A DNA stretch of 64,000 nucleotides. Origin: DATJGR01 sp963780795. Lineage in GTDB: Bacteria; Pseudomonadota; Gammaproteobacteria; Pseudomonadales; Azotimanducaceae. This document shows, one piece after another, positions 43,206 to 52,251 of the stretch. Made by a program: the position numbers and the translations under genes. Position 1 is the first letter of the stretch. The number at the start of each line of letters is the position of its first letter. The stretch lies in NCBI GenBank assembly GCA_963780795.1, contig CAWADH010000010.1, forward strand, positions 345,272 through 409,271, read 5' to 3'. The notes below the pieces were generated by a model that was not told the origin of the DNA, made no database searches, and saw only the letters and a list, made by a program, of their open reading frames with translations.

Positions 43206-45800
43206 CTAGAGACTGTCGATCCAGGCGCCGATCAGATCGACCGCATCCTGGTCGACGCGATGCGTGCCCAGCGGCGGCATCCGATTGCCGTCGGTTCGGC
43301 GGATTCGTTCCCACAAGACGCTGCTCTCTTTCGCGCCTGCCGTGATGATGTGAGCGTTCGCCAGACCGAGATCGCCTGCGGTCGGCGCGACGCCGATGGC
43401 ACCCATCGACGCGTCCGCCGTGTCGAAGCGGAAGTCTAAGCTCGGCATCGTTCCACCTAGACGATGGCATTGCGAACAGTTCACCGCGAGGTACGCGCGC
43501 GCACGCGTCGCGACGGTCGCATTCGTGTCGTCGATGGCGGGATACGCCTCGTACTGCGTCGCTGCACCGATGTTGGTCGAGAAATAGTTGATGTGGTTGA
43601 GGGTTCGCAACTGATTGTCGGTGACCGCACCGTAGTCAAAGTCGCGGTTCATGTTGCGCGTGATCAAGCCGAGCGCGCGATTCGCCGCCGCCGTGTGGCA
43701 CTGCAGACAGTCGGTGCGGCTCGGATAGCTATAAGACCACGTGACCGGACCGCTTGTCGTCTGCACCGTCAGATTCTCCGATTGACCGCTCGTGAGCAGA
43801 TCCGCGTCAGTCTCTTGCGCGTTCCATTTGTACGTGAAGCCCATCCAGGTACCGGTCGAATCGCTGATCAACAATCGCGTTTCCAAGCGGCGGCTCGTAT
43901 TCGGATCGCCTTCCGTCAATTCCATTTCGAAGTGTTTGACGATCACCGTACCGTTAGGGAACGTCCAGCTGCCGGTTGGAGAGAACGTGATGCTCGTGCC
44001 GGCCGGGATCGCGATCCAGCGCCGCTTCGTTGCGCCGTCAGACCAGAACGGGATGTTCAAGTCGTACTCGATCAACCCCGACGCCGGCGTCAGCGTCGCG
44101 AGATTGGTGAAGAGACCCGTTTGCGATAAGAGCGTCGGTTGCGAGCCACCGCCGCCGCTGTCCTGCAATTCGAGGATGTCGCCGCCCTGATCGACGACGT
44201 AAAGCTCGCCGTTGTTGTCCTCGCCGAACGACGTCGGAGCGCCATCCTGCGCGAGCGTGGTGTTGTTCTGACCGGTCGCATCGATTGCCCAGACCGTTCC
44301 GGCGCCGAAATCGCTGTACAGATAGCGGCCGAACAACGACGTGAATCGGCTCCCGCGGTAGACGTAACCACCAATGATGGCGACACCCGGTGGATGCGGG
44401 TAGTCGAACACTGGTGGGGTATGTGTGGTGCCCGAGGCCAAAGATACGTTCAGATACGCGTGAGTGCCTTCGAATGCCGGCCAGCCGCCGTTCATCCCTT
44501 TGGTAACTAGGTCGATCTCCTCGAACTGATTCTGCCCGACGTCGCCGACCCAGAGATCTCCGTTTTGCCGATCGAATGAGAAGCGGTAGGGATTGCGGAA
44601 ACCCATCGCCCAGATCTCACTGCGCACGCCACCGAACGAAGGGTTGTCTCCGGGCACGAAATAGGGCGTCGCACCGTTTGCTTGGCGTACGTCTATGCGC
44701 AGGATCTTGGCGAGCAAAGAGCTCGTGTTCTGGCCATTGTGGAACTGATCGTCACCGCCGCCGCCATCGCCAGTACCGATGTACAACATCCCATCGATCG
44801 GACTGAACGCCAACATGCCGCCGTTGTGGTTCGTCGCCCCGGAGTGCGGGATCGTCAGGATGATCTTCGCGCTACCGGCCGCGGTCGTCGTTGGATCCCA
44901 CGTGTAGCGCGCGATCGTGAGAGCGCCATCTGCTACCGCGGTGTAGAAGACATAGAAAAAGTGGTTGATGGAGAAATCCGGATCGAACGCCAACCCGAGT
45001 AGTCCTTGCTCGCCGCCCGCCACTATCAGCGACGACACGTTGAGGATCGTGGTCGTCGTCGCCACGCCGGCCGACGGCGTGAATACGCGGATGCGCCCGG
45101 TCTGTTCGACGACCACCAAGCGCGTGTCGGGCGCGGGCACGGCAGTCAGGAACACGGGCTGGTCGAGTGTCGGCAGATTCGGAAACGCGTTCACCAGCGT
45201 GAAGGCGCCACCGCCAGTACTCTGATTCGGCAGCGTGAAGTTGGCGACCGGTGGCCGCGTGTTGATGCCGAACGCCGCAGTCGCGCCCGACGACACCATA
45301 AGATTTACGGCGCTGTTGGAGGCGACGGATGTCCCTGCCGTTGGCGTCTGGCTGATTACGCTGCCTGACGGTACGGTCGTACTCGTCGCCATCGTCACGG
45401 TGCCGACTCGCAGACCGGCAGAGGTGATGGAAGTCGTGGCCGTGGCCTGCGCCTGCCCAACGACATTCGGTACTGAAACCGTCGGAGCAGGTCCGGACGA
45501 CACGACGAGATCAACGGTGCTCGCGGGAGCGACCAATGCATTCGCCGCCGGGTTCTGACTGATCACGTTGCCCGACGTAACTGTCACACTGTTCTGCGTC
45601 GTGATGGTGCCGACGTTCAGCCCGGCGCCGGTGATCGCGCTCGTGGCTGCCGCCTGCGTCTGACCGACGACGTTGGGTACGCGCGCGTTCACGCCGATGT
45701 TGCTGCCGTCGCCACTCCCGCCGCCACCGCAGCCCGCGATCACGAGCCACAATGCAAGCAACAGACCGCGCACGGCCCTTTCATCCATTAGTTGCCACAT
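43206..45800 (-). CDS. Lipoprotein: PASTA repeats + sugar dehydrogenase propeller + diheme cytochrome
   Basis: Large exported protein of 864 residues. The signal peptide ends in a IAGC lipobox (C24) and a Gly run. Two PASTA-like repeats follow (about 40-105 and 110-175, each with a PNVVGQ start), then a glucose/sorbosone dehydrogenase beta-propeller (about 195-560), typically PQQ-dependent, and a C-terminal domain with two heme c sites, C698-C701-H702 and C775-C778-H779 (DCLQCH, NCSQCH). It would oxidise an aldose or similar sugar at the cell surface and pass electrons to its own hemes. The ATG at 45800 has AAGGTG upstream. The LLM oxidoreductase is divergent from it. Confidence 0.9.
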   Translation of the reverse strand: MWQLMDERAVRGLLLALWLVIAGCGGGGSGDGSNIGVNARVPNVVGQTQAAATSAITGAGLNVGTITTQNSVTVTSGNVISQNPAANALVAPASTVDLVVSSGPAPTVSVPNVVGQAQATATTSITSAGLRVGTVTMATSTTVPSGSVISQTPTAGTSVASNSAVNLMVSSGATAAFGINTRPPVANFTLPNQSTGGGAFTLVNAFPNLPTLDQPVFLTAVPAPDTRLVVVEQTGRIRVFTPSAGVATTTTILNVSSLIVAGGEQGLLGLAFDPDFSINHFFYVFYTAVADGALTIARYTWDPTTTAAGSAKIILTIPHSGATNHNGGMLAFSPIDGMLYIGTGDGGGGDDQFHNGQNTSSLLAKILRIDVRQANGATPYFVPGDNPSFGGVRSEIWAMGFRNPYRFSFDRQNGDLWVGDVGQNQFEEIDLVTKGMNGGWPAFEGTHAYLNVSLASGTTHTPPVFDYPHPPGVAIIGGYVYRGSRFTSLFGRYLYSDFGAGTVWAIDATGQNNTTLAQDGAPTSFGEDNNGELYVVDQGGDILELQDSGGGGSQPTLLSQTGLFTNLATLTPASGLIEYDLNIPFWSDGATKRRWIAIPAGTSITFSPTGSWTFPNGTVIVKHFEMELTEGDPNTSRRLETRLLISDSTGTWMGFTYKWNAQETDADLLTSGQSENLTVQTTSGPVTWSYSYPSRTDCLQCHTAAANRALGLITRNMNRDFDYGAVTDNQLRTLNHINYFSTNIGAATQYEAYPAIDDTNATVATRARAYLAVNCSQCHRLGGTMPSLDFRFDTADASMGAIGVAPTAGDLGLANAHIITAGAKESSVLWERIRRTDGNRMPPLGTHRVDQDAVDLIGAWIDSL

Positions 45801-45901
45801 GACCAATCACCTTGCTGCGTCCTCATGATTCGGTCAACCTTACTCACGCGACCGGACAGCGACTGTCTGGTCGTTCACAAGCCGAATCGAGGAAAATCTG
45901 C

Positions 45902-46810
45902 ATGACCACGCGACTGCCCGCGATCAGCCTGGCCGCCGTTCCAGGACGCCGGAAAGCCACACTCGAGCTTGCACAGGAGATCGAACGGCGCGGATTTCCC
46001 GGTATTTACTGCCCGAGCTTCGGCGACGGTATCGGCTTGTGCGAGGCAATCGCGCTGTCTACGCGAGAGATACGCTTCGGCACGAGCATCACGCCGATCT
46101 ACACGCGCAACGTGCAGGATTTCGCGCAAACCATCGCGTTCATTCACGAGATCTCCGACGGGCGCTTCGTTTTCGGCGTCGGCGTCAGTCACGCGCCGGC
46201 GATGAAGCGTATGGGCATCAGCCAGGGCAAGCCGTTGGCAGACATGCGCAACTTCATCAAGGAGCTGCGGGCGGTGCCACGCACCGGCGACCTGCCGCCG
46301 ATCGCGCTCGCGACCCTGCGCAAGAAGATGATCGGGTTGTCGGAAGAGATCGCCGAAGGAATGGTGTTCGCGAACGGCGCCCGGTCGCACATGGCCGACT
46401 CGTTGTCAGTGCTCGGGCCACAGTCGCGATCAAGCGACAGGTTCTTCATCGGCAACATGATTCCAACGTGCATCAGCGACGACGAGGAAGCTGGCAAAGC
46501 GGTGAATCGTCGCACGCTCACCGGTTACGCGATGCTGCCGAACTATCGCAACTACTGGAAGGAAGCCGGCTACGTCGAAGAAATGGAAGCGGTCGAAGCG
46601 GCGCTGGCCCGCGGTGAGACCGACAAAGTCTCGCAATGCCTCAGCGACCGTTGGCTCGCCGATACCACGCTGTTCGGTTCGAAGAGCAAAGTGCGCGACG
46701 GCATCGAGGCGTGGTTCGACGCCGGCATCAAAACGCCGATCATCGTTCCATCTTCCGCTGTGGGCAATCAGCTGAAAGCGTTCGAAGAATTCTTCGCGAT
46801 CTGGAAGTAG
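45902..46810 (+). CDS. LLM-class flavin-dependent oxidoreductase
   Basis: Luciferase-like TIM-barrel protein of 302 residues. The GTSITPIYTRN strand and RFVFGVGVSHAP segment are family landmarks. These enzymes use F420 or FMN to oxidise or reduce lipids, steroid nucleus fragments or other organic substrates. The ATG at 45902 opens the barrel. It converges on the DUF35 gene. No F420 synthesis gene is in view, so FMN is equally likely as cofactor. Confidence 0.87.
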   Translation: MTTRLPAISLAAVPGRRKATLELAQEIERRGFPGIYCPSFGDGIGLCEAIALSTREIRFGTSITPIYTRNVQDFAQTIAFIHEISDGRFVFGVGVSHAPAMKRMGISQGKPLADMRNFIKELRAVPRTGDLPPIALATLRKKMIGLSEEIAEGMVFANGARSHMADSLSVLGPQSRSSDRFFIGNMIPTCISDDEEAGKAVNRRTLTGYAMLPNYRNYWKEAGYVEEMEAVEAALARGETDKVSQCLSDRWLADTTLFGSKSKVRDGIEAWFDAGIKTPIIVPSSAVGNQLKAFEEFFAIWK

Positions 46811-46823
46811 ACGTTCGTCGCGA

Positions 46824-47228
46824 TCAGGCGGGTTGATAGCGCAACAGAGTTACGTCGTCAGCGACCAGGTCGAAGTATGGCCGCAGCCGCATGCCGACTC
46901 GAATGTCGGCTTCCGCAACGTTGACCAGCGTCGTCGTCAGCCTCACGCCTTCTTCGAGTTCCACCACTGCCAGGTGCTGCGGCACTTCGTCTGCGAAGTG
47001 CGGCGACGTCGGTTGCCGCGCGATCGTGAAGGTGTACAGCGTGCCGTTGCCCGACACTTCGCGCCACTCGAGCGAATCGGAGAGGCAACTGGAACATCTG
47101 CTGCGTGGATAAAATACCCAGCCACCGCAGTCGTTGCATTTCTGTAGTTTTACGACGCCTTCCTTGAGACCGTTCCAGAACGGCATGCTGGTCGGAGTCG
47201 GTGTCGGCAACGGCTTGTCGAAGTTCAT
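46824..47228 (-). CDS. DUF35 OB-fold / zinc-ribbon protein
   Basis: Acyl-CoA-binding accessory protein of 134 residues. The N-terminal zinc ribbon has the cysteine pairs KCNDCG and CSSC, followed by an OB fold (GTLYTFTIAR, then VELEEGVRLTTTLVNV). In steroid side-chain degradation similar subunits (ChsH2 type) pair with an Ltp2-like thiolase to form a retro-aldolase. It lies six bases after the thiolase gene, fitting such a pair; the steroid link here is inference. Confidence 0.88.
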   Translation of the reverse strand: MNFDKPLPTPTPTSMPFWNGLKEGVVKLQKCNDCGGWVFYPRSRCSSCLSDSLEWREVSGNGTLYTFTIARQPTSPHFADEVPQHLAVVELEEGVRLTTTLVNVAEADIRVGMRLRPYFDLVADDVTLLRYQPA

Positions 47229-47234
47229 GGCGTG

Positions 47235-48434
47235 TCAATCTCCCTGCAGAATCAGCGCGGCTTGTTCGCTCATCACGCCGCCGGTTCCCGACACGTAGAC
47301 GGTGTCGCAATGAGGAAGTTGCAGATCGCCCGCGCGTCCCATGATCTGTCGCACCGCTTCGAGCGGCTGCGTCATTCCGCCGGCGAGCCCCGCCTGACCT
47401 GTGCCGAGCTGTCCTCCGTGCGTGTTGAGCGGGAAGTCGCCGGTGACGGTGAAGTCATGATCGCGAATGAAGTCCATGCCTTCGCCTTTACCGCAGAATC
47501 CTGCGTCTTCGAGCGTCAGCAGCACGGTGATGGTGTAACAGTCGTAGATCTCGGCCGCATCGACATCGGCGGGCTTCACGCCCGCCATCGCGAACGCCTG
47601 TTTGGAGGCCGGACCGACAGGCGTCTGCACCATGTCGCGAGCGTAGGTCGGTGTCTTGATGGTCAGATGTTCACCGAAGCCGGTTATCCACACCGGACGA
47701 TGTCGGCAGCGTTCGGCCACCTCGCGACTGGCCACCACTACTGCGCTTCCGCCCGCCACCGGCATCACGATCTCGAGCATGCGCAGCGGATCTGCAATCA
47801 GTTTGCTCGCCAGAACGTCCTCTACGGTTACGGGTTGACCGAAGAACGCGGCATTCGGATTCAGCGCCGCGTTTGCTCGCTGATGCGCCACCAGTTTTGC
47901 CATGGCGCGCGGGTCATAGCCGAATTCGGCCGCATACCGCTGCGCAATCATCGCGTAGCCGCAGTTCTGCGCGACGTTACCGTACGGAATGTCGAATTCC
48001 GCCTGGGGTGAACCCCATTCGACGCTGCTGGCGCCGAAGTATCGGCGCGGATCGACCGGCCGCGCGTTAGGATTGCTCGGAATCGGTCGCGCCGGTGCAG
48101 CGCAGACGACCACATCGCAGATGCCGAGTTCGATTGCGGCGGCGGCGCGCCAGATCATCCCCACCGACGTCGCTCCGCCTAGATCGATCCGTTCGGCGAA
48201 GTTCACCGGATGTCCGAGATATTCGACGATCGTGGCCGGCGTGAACATGCCCGACTCGCGGATGTCGGAGCAGACGATGCCGTTGATGTCGCTCGCTTTC
48301 AGCCCCGCGTCGTCGAGCGCGAGACGCGCGAGTTCCGCCCACTGCTCGATCGTGAACCGACGCGGTCCGGTGTATTTGCGCTCGTGCTTGTGTTCCGCGA
48401 AACCGACAACCGCTGCGTCGCCTCGTAAACCCAT
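47235..48434 (-). CDS. Thiolase / lipid-transfer (Ltp2-like) protein
   Basis: Thiolase-fold protein of 399 residues in the SCP2-thiolase/lipid-transfer group, usually lacking the first nucleophilic cysteine of true thiolases. The GGHxxxxG-type core appears as NTHGGQLGTGQAGLAGG, and EIYDCYTI is the second conserved motif. The ATG at 48434 is the first well-placed start; the longer frame is antisense to sixA. Paired with the DUF35 subunit downstream, it may split beta-hydroxy acyl-CoAs. Confidence 0.86.
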   Translation of the reverse strand: MGLRGDAAVVGFAEHKHERKYTGPRRFTIEQWAELARLALDDAGLKASDINGIVCSDIRESGMFTPATIVEYLGHPVNFAERIDLGGATSVGMIWRAAAAIELGICDVVVCAAPARPIPSNPNARPVDPRRYFGASSVEWGSPQAEFDIPYGNVAQNCGYAMIAQRYAAEFGYDPRAMAKLVAHQRANAALNPNAAFFGQPVTVEDVLASKLIADPLRMLEIVMPVAGGSAVVVASREVAERCRHRPVWITGFGEHLTIKTPTYARDMVQTPVGPASKQAFAMAGVKPADVDAAEIYDCYTITVLLTLEDAGFCGKGEGMDFIRDHDFTVTGDFPLNTHGGQLGTGQAGLAGGMTQPLEAVRQIMGRAGDLQLPHCDTVYVSGTGGVMSEQAALILQGD

Positions 48435-48515
48435 GTCGTGACCCCAACCAGTCTCTCTCGAACAAGGGCCGATGATAGACTGCGGGCGTCGCTGCTCCAA
48501 CGGAAAGCCCGCGCC

Positions 48516-49010
48516 ATGAATCTCTGGATCATCCGCCACGCCAAGTCGTCCTGGGCGGATCCCGGCCAAGCCGATTTCGACAGACCCTTGAACGCCCGCG
48601 GTATGAAGGACGGCAAACGGATGATGCGATGGATGCGCGGGCAGGCTGCGAGTCCACTGTGCGTCCGTTCCAGTGACGCCATGCGAGCACGCGCAACCGC
48701 GGATTTCGTCCGGGAAGGATTCTCGGTCGCCCCGGATCGCCTGGTATTCGACCATCGTCTGTATCTTGCGTCTCCCGACACGCTACTCGAGGTCGTTCGA
48801 GAGCTGCCGGACGATTGCCCCTCAGTTGCATTGGTTGGGCACAATCCGGGCTCCACGGAATTCGCGAATGCTATCGTCGGACGGAACATAGTCGACGACC
48901 TCCCGACGTTCGGCATGGTACTGATGACGCTGCCGAATCGATGGGGCGATGCGCGATTCGGCAGTGCGACGTTCGTTGCGCTGCAAACTCCAAAGACACT
49001 ACGCGAGTAG
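48516..49010 (+). CDS. SixA-like phosphohistidine phosphatase
   Basis: Histidine phosphatase of 164 residues. The catalytic RHAKS motif (R7, H8) starts the protein, and LVGHNPG supplies the second active-site histidine. SixA removes phosphate from histidine phosphotransfer proteins such as the PTS-Ntr system. The ATG at 48516 gives the full family length. It precedes the VOC gene by ten bases. Confidence 0.9.
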   Translation: MNLWIIRHAKSSWADPGQADFDRPLNARGMKDGKRMMRWMRGQAASPLCVRSSDAMRARATADFVREGFSVAPDRLVFDHRLYLASPDTLLEVVRELPDDCPSVALVGHNPGSTEFANAIVGRNIVDDLPTFGMVLMTLPNRWGDARFGSATFVALQTPKTLRE

Positions 49011-49020
49011 GAGACACACG

Positions 49021-49698
49021 GTGCACATCGCAAAAGCCGCGATCGACGTCGGCCTTCACACGACGAACAAAGACGCGATGCTCGCCTTCTGGCAACGCGA
49101 GGTCGGCCTGCCGTTTCAGGAGACGCTCCCGGTTGGACGCGGAGTGCACCAGTTGCGTCATGGCATCGGCGAGTCGGTGCTCAAGATCAATCACAATCGC
49201 GATCCGCTTCCGCTTACGCCGCCAAGCGGATACCGGCACCTGACGATCGCAAAGCACGGCGTTCAGTCGCCGCGCACGCTCAGCGATCCAGACGGCAACG
49301 CGCTCACGTTGGTGCCTCCGGGACACACGGGAATTCAGCAGCTGCAGATGATGCTCGCAGTGCGCGACGTTGCGACCCATCGCGATTTCTACTCGCGTAT
49401 TCTCGGTCTGGATCAAACGTCGGATGGCCGATTCCGCTGTGGCGTGTCGCTGATCTCGCTCCAGCAGGATTCGCGGGCGGATGGGGATGCACAAATGCGC
49501 GGCATCGGTTATCGCTACCTGACGATTCAGGTGTTCGACGTCGTCGGAGAACACACGGCGATCCTGGCGCGAGGTGGAAAAGAAGGCAGTGCGCCGGTGC
49601 GACTGGGCGACGTTGCATACATTGCGTTCGTGCGCGATCCCGACGGAAATTGGATCGAGATCTCGCAACGCAAGTCGATCACAGGCTCGCTGGACTAG
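49021..49698 (+). CDS. VOC-family (glyoxalase/dioxygenase-fold) protein
   Basis: Tandem VOC protein of 225 residues: two halves with the beta-alpha-beta-beta-beta fold (about residues 5-100 and 108-220). Each ends in a metal-binding type element (DPDGNALTLV and DPDGNWIEIS). These proteins act as lyases, extradiol dioxygenases or epimerases; no substrate is visible. The GTG at 49021 has AGGAG eight bases upstream. Confidence 0.86.
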   Translation: MHIAKAAIDVGLHTTNKDAMLAFWQREVGLPFQETLPVGRGVHQLRHGIGESVLKINHNRDPLPLTPPSGYRHLTIAKHGVQSPRTLSDPDGNALTLVPPGHTGIQQLQMMLAVRDVATHRDFYSRILGLDQTSDGRFRCGVSLISLQQDSRADGDAQMRGIGYRYLTIQVFDVVGEHTAILARGGKEGSAPVRLGDVAYIAFVRDPDGNWIEISQRKSITGSLD

Positions 49699-49752
49699 CC
49701 CCTCAGTGCGGGGTATACCTATCCGCGCTTGCGAAACGAGGACCTTCAGACG

Positions 49753-49965
49753 ATGAGCTTTCTTTCATTTCTGCTGCTCGCCGCCATCACGTATCTGATC
49801 TGGCGGATCACCGATCAGCTGCCGGATCTCATCTTTCGCATCAGCGAAATCCAGCGTGACGTTGCCGAACTGCGACGCACGCTGACCGACGTGCCAGGGC
49901 GATCCAATGCATCGATTACGCCAACGCCCCAGCGCCTCGACCCGGCAGCGGATTCCGCCACGTAA
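49753..49965 (+). CDS. Small single-pass membrane protein
   Basis: Protein of 70 residues with an N-terminal membrane helix (FLSFLLLAAITYLIW), then a short amphipathic segment (ISEIQRDVAELRRTL) and a Pro/Thr-rich tail. A TTG at 49729 could add eight residues. It lies 24 bases before a larger membrane protein and could be its partner. Function unknown. Confidence 0.65.
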   Translation: MSFLSFLLLAAITYLIWRITDQLPDLIFRISEIQRDVAELRRTLTDVPGRSNASITPTPQRLDPAADSAT

Positions 49966-49988
49966 CGAACGAGAACACAGGGCGGCAC

Positions 49989-50765
49989 TTGGCACTGTTC
50001 CCGCTCAAACGCGAATCGCTGGGTCAACGCCTGGAAAAACTGGACTGGCGCGTGTGGTTCGGTTTCGGACTCACCTTCATCTGGCTCGTGCTCGGTTACG
50101 TCGAGATCAGCGTCGGCTGGGATCAGTTCCGGCATTCGTCGGCCGATCAGGTCGGCAACTTTCTGCAAGGCGCGTTCGCGCCGCTCGCGTTCCTGTGGCT
50201 CGTAATTGGCTACTTCCTGCAACAGCGCGAGCCCTCGCAGAACACCCAAGTGCTGCGGACGTCTGTTCAGCAGGCGGAAATCCAGTCGGAAAAGATGGCG
50301 GCGAACGAATTGCGCGCGCGTCAGGAGACGTTGCTGCGGATTTCGCAACGCGTGCAGGCACAACTCGGCACTGTCGCGGGATTTCTGTTCATCTCGAGCC
50401 AGGCTACGGGGTCCGATGGCAGTGTCAGCCAGAAAGAACAGAGTCGGCTATTCGGACCACTCAGCCAGGGCGATCCGGAAGTGTTCTCGCGCCGACTGCT
50501 GGAAACGAATTCCCGGCTCGGCAACGATGCTGACAGGTACCGCCTGTTCTACGGCACGCCGGTTCGCGCACGGCACTCGAACAGCTTCATCTACACGTTC
50601 GCACGCGCCCGAGAGGTGGATCCGGGCGGGCTGATCTGCGATTCGACTTCGCACGGACTGGTGTACCACCTGGCGAAGCGTTTTCAGGCCATCGCCCCGC
50701 CCGAGCTGGGTGACCCGAAGCGCACCGGCACGAATTTCAAGTTCTGCTTCGGAATACGACGTTGA
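49989..50765 (+). CDS. Hypothetical membrane protein with coiled coil
   Basis: Protein of 258 residues. Two N-terminal membrane helices (about residues 23-42 and 58-76) are followed by a Gln/Glu-rich helical coiled coil (about 85-125) and a globular C-terminus. It starts with TTG at 49989 and ends one base into the start of the metallo-beta-lactamase gene. I do not recognise a family; a scaffold or sensor role is possible. Together with the small protein upstream it may form a unit. Confidence 0.7.
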   Translation: MALFPLKRESLGQRLEKLDWRVWFGFGLTFIWLVLGYVEISVGWDQFRHSSADQVGNFLQGAFAPLAFLWLVIGYFLQQREPSQNTQVLRTSVQQAEIQSEKMAANELRARQETLLRISQRVQAQLGTVAGFLFISSQATGSDGSVSQKEQSRLFGPLSQGDPEVFSRRLLETNSRLGNDADRYRLFYGTPVRARHSNSFIYTFARAREVDPGGLICDSTSHGLVYHLAKRFQAIAPPELGDPKRTGTNFKFCFGIRR

Positions 50766-51664
50766 TGCGTGCAGTCGCTGTGATCGGCCTGATCGCTTGT
50801 CTGACGGGCCTGTTCGGTCGCACGAACGCCGCAGAGCCCGATCGATTTGCCGACGTCACGGTGAAGTCGAGCCTGGTGGGAGGCAATGTGTACATGCTTA
50901 CCGGCGCCGGCGGAAACATGGCCGTATCGGTAGGCAAAGACGGCACACTGTTGGTCGACGACGAATTTGAGCCGCTCGCGGAACGCATCCAGAGCGCGAT
51001 CACCGCACTGGGAGGCGCGGCACCGAAGATCGTCCTGAACACGCATTTTCACGCCGACCACGCCGGCGGCAACGCATCGTTCGGCACACACGGCGTGATC
51101 ATAGCCAACGAACAGGTGCGATATCGGTTGCTGAACGATTCTGCTCTGCCGCGCTCTGCGCTTCCGGTGGTGACATACGCAGACAGGGTCCGCGTGCAGT
51201 TCAACGACGACGAGATCGACGTCATTCACCTCCCCGCCGGCCACACCGACGGCGACTCGATCGTCTGGTTCCGCAATGCGAACGTGCTGCACGCAGGCGA
51301 TCTGTTCTTCAACGGCATGTTTCCGTTCATCGACGTCGAGAACGGCGGCAGCATCGACGGCTACATCGCCGACGTTGCGAAGATCCTGGAAATGGTTCCG
51401 GCCGACACGCGGATCATCCCCGGGCACGGTCCGCTGGCAAGCGTCGTGGAACTCGGAGAATTCCACGACATGCTGCAAGGGACCGTCTCGAACATCAAAG
51501 CGCGACTCGCTGCCGGTGAGTCGGTCGACCGCATCGTCGCGAACGGATTGGGGCCGGAATGGGCGAGCTTCGCTGAGGGATTCATCACAGAGGAACAATG
51601 GATCCGCATCGTTCAAGGCGGCGTGCATTCGACGTCCGACAGCAAGCCGACGCGGCGGCCCTGA
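50765..51664 (+). CDS. Exported metallo-beta-lactamase-fold hydrolase
   Basis: Protein of 299 residues with a signal peptide (MRAVAVIGLIACLTGLFG, cleaved near NAAEP). The metal site HFHADH is at residues 94-99, and the later HAGDLFFNG and PGHG segments supply the other ligands. It belongs to the subclass that includes quinoprotein-relay and glyoxalase II-like proteins; antibiotic hydrolysis is not implied. The ATG at 50765 overlaps the preceding stop by one base. Confidence 0.9.
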   Translation: MRAVAVIGLIACLTGLFGRTNAAEPDRFADVTVKSSLVGGNVYMLTGAGGNMAVSVGKDGTLLVDDEFEPLAERIQSAITALGGAAPKIVLNTHFHADHAGGNASFGTHGVIIANEQVRYRLLNDSALPRSALPVVTYADRVRVQFNDDEIDVIHLPAGHTDGDSIVWFRNANVLHAGDLFFNGMFPFIDVENGGSIDGYIADVAKILEMVPADTRIIPGHGPLASVVELGEFHDMLQGTVSNIKARLAAGESVDRIVANGLGPEWASFAEGFITEEQWIRIVQGGVHSTSDSKPTRRP

Positions 51665-51665
51665 A

Positions 51666-52247
51666 GTGGACGATCCTCTCATTCTTCTCGCCGACGACCG
51701 TATGAAGGCGCGCGCCGCCGGTGATCCGTGGGCCAGCCTCTGCGTTCTAGCTACCGTCGATGCGATCGGAGAGCCGCAGGCACGAGTGCTGGTTCTACGA
51801 GAACTCGACGCCCGCCTGGCGCTGTTCATCAACGGCACCAGCCCGAAACAAGCGGAACTTCAGTTCGCGCGTCGCCACGCGGTGTTGCTCTTCCTCTCGA
51901 CTTTGGGCGTTCAGTACCGGCTTTCCGCGGAACTCGAGCCGCTGCCCTCGGAAATCGTGCGGCGCAGCTGGCTCGACCGGCCGCGCATTCCCAAGGTCGT
52001 CGACTGGCTCTACGAGCACGACCACCCGCAGAGTTCCGCTGCGCCATCTCGTGACCATCTCGATCGGCGATTCGCAGAACTCGACCAGCGGCTGCCCACA
52101 GAAATCGGGGCGCCGCCGAATGCACTCGGGTACTACCTCAACGTCGAACGCCTGGAACGGCTGGAGCTCACCAACGATCGCGTTCATTCGCGGCGACGCT
52201 TCGAGCGTAGCGGCACTGCGTGGTCGATGACCGAGTTGATTCCGTGA
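51666..52247 (+). CDS. Pyridoxamine 5'-phosphate oxidase-like FMN protein
   Basis: Split-barrel flavoprotein of 193 residues. The middle contains a PQARVLVLRELDARLALFIN strand pair and the C-terminus LTNDRVHSRRRFERSGTAWS resembles the end of PdxH. It may be a true PNP oxidase or a related FMN-binding reductase. The GTG at 51666 starts one base after the previous stop; the longer open frame lies over the metallo-beta-lactamase gene. It ends four bases before the MetR-like gene, which is on the opposite strand. Confidence 0.82.
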   Translation: MDDPLILLADDRMKARAAGDPWASLCVLATVDAIGEPQARVLVLRELDARLALFINGTSPKQAELQFARRHAVLLFLSTLGVQYRLSAELEPLPSEIVRRSWLDRPRIPKVVDWLYEHDHPQSSAAPSRDHLDRRFAELDQRLPTEIGAPPNALGYYLNVERLERLELTNDRVHSRRRFERSGTAWSMTELIP

Positions 52248-52251
52248 GATT

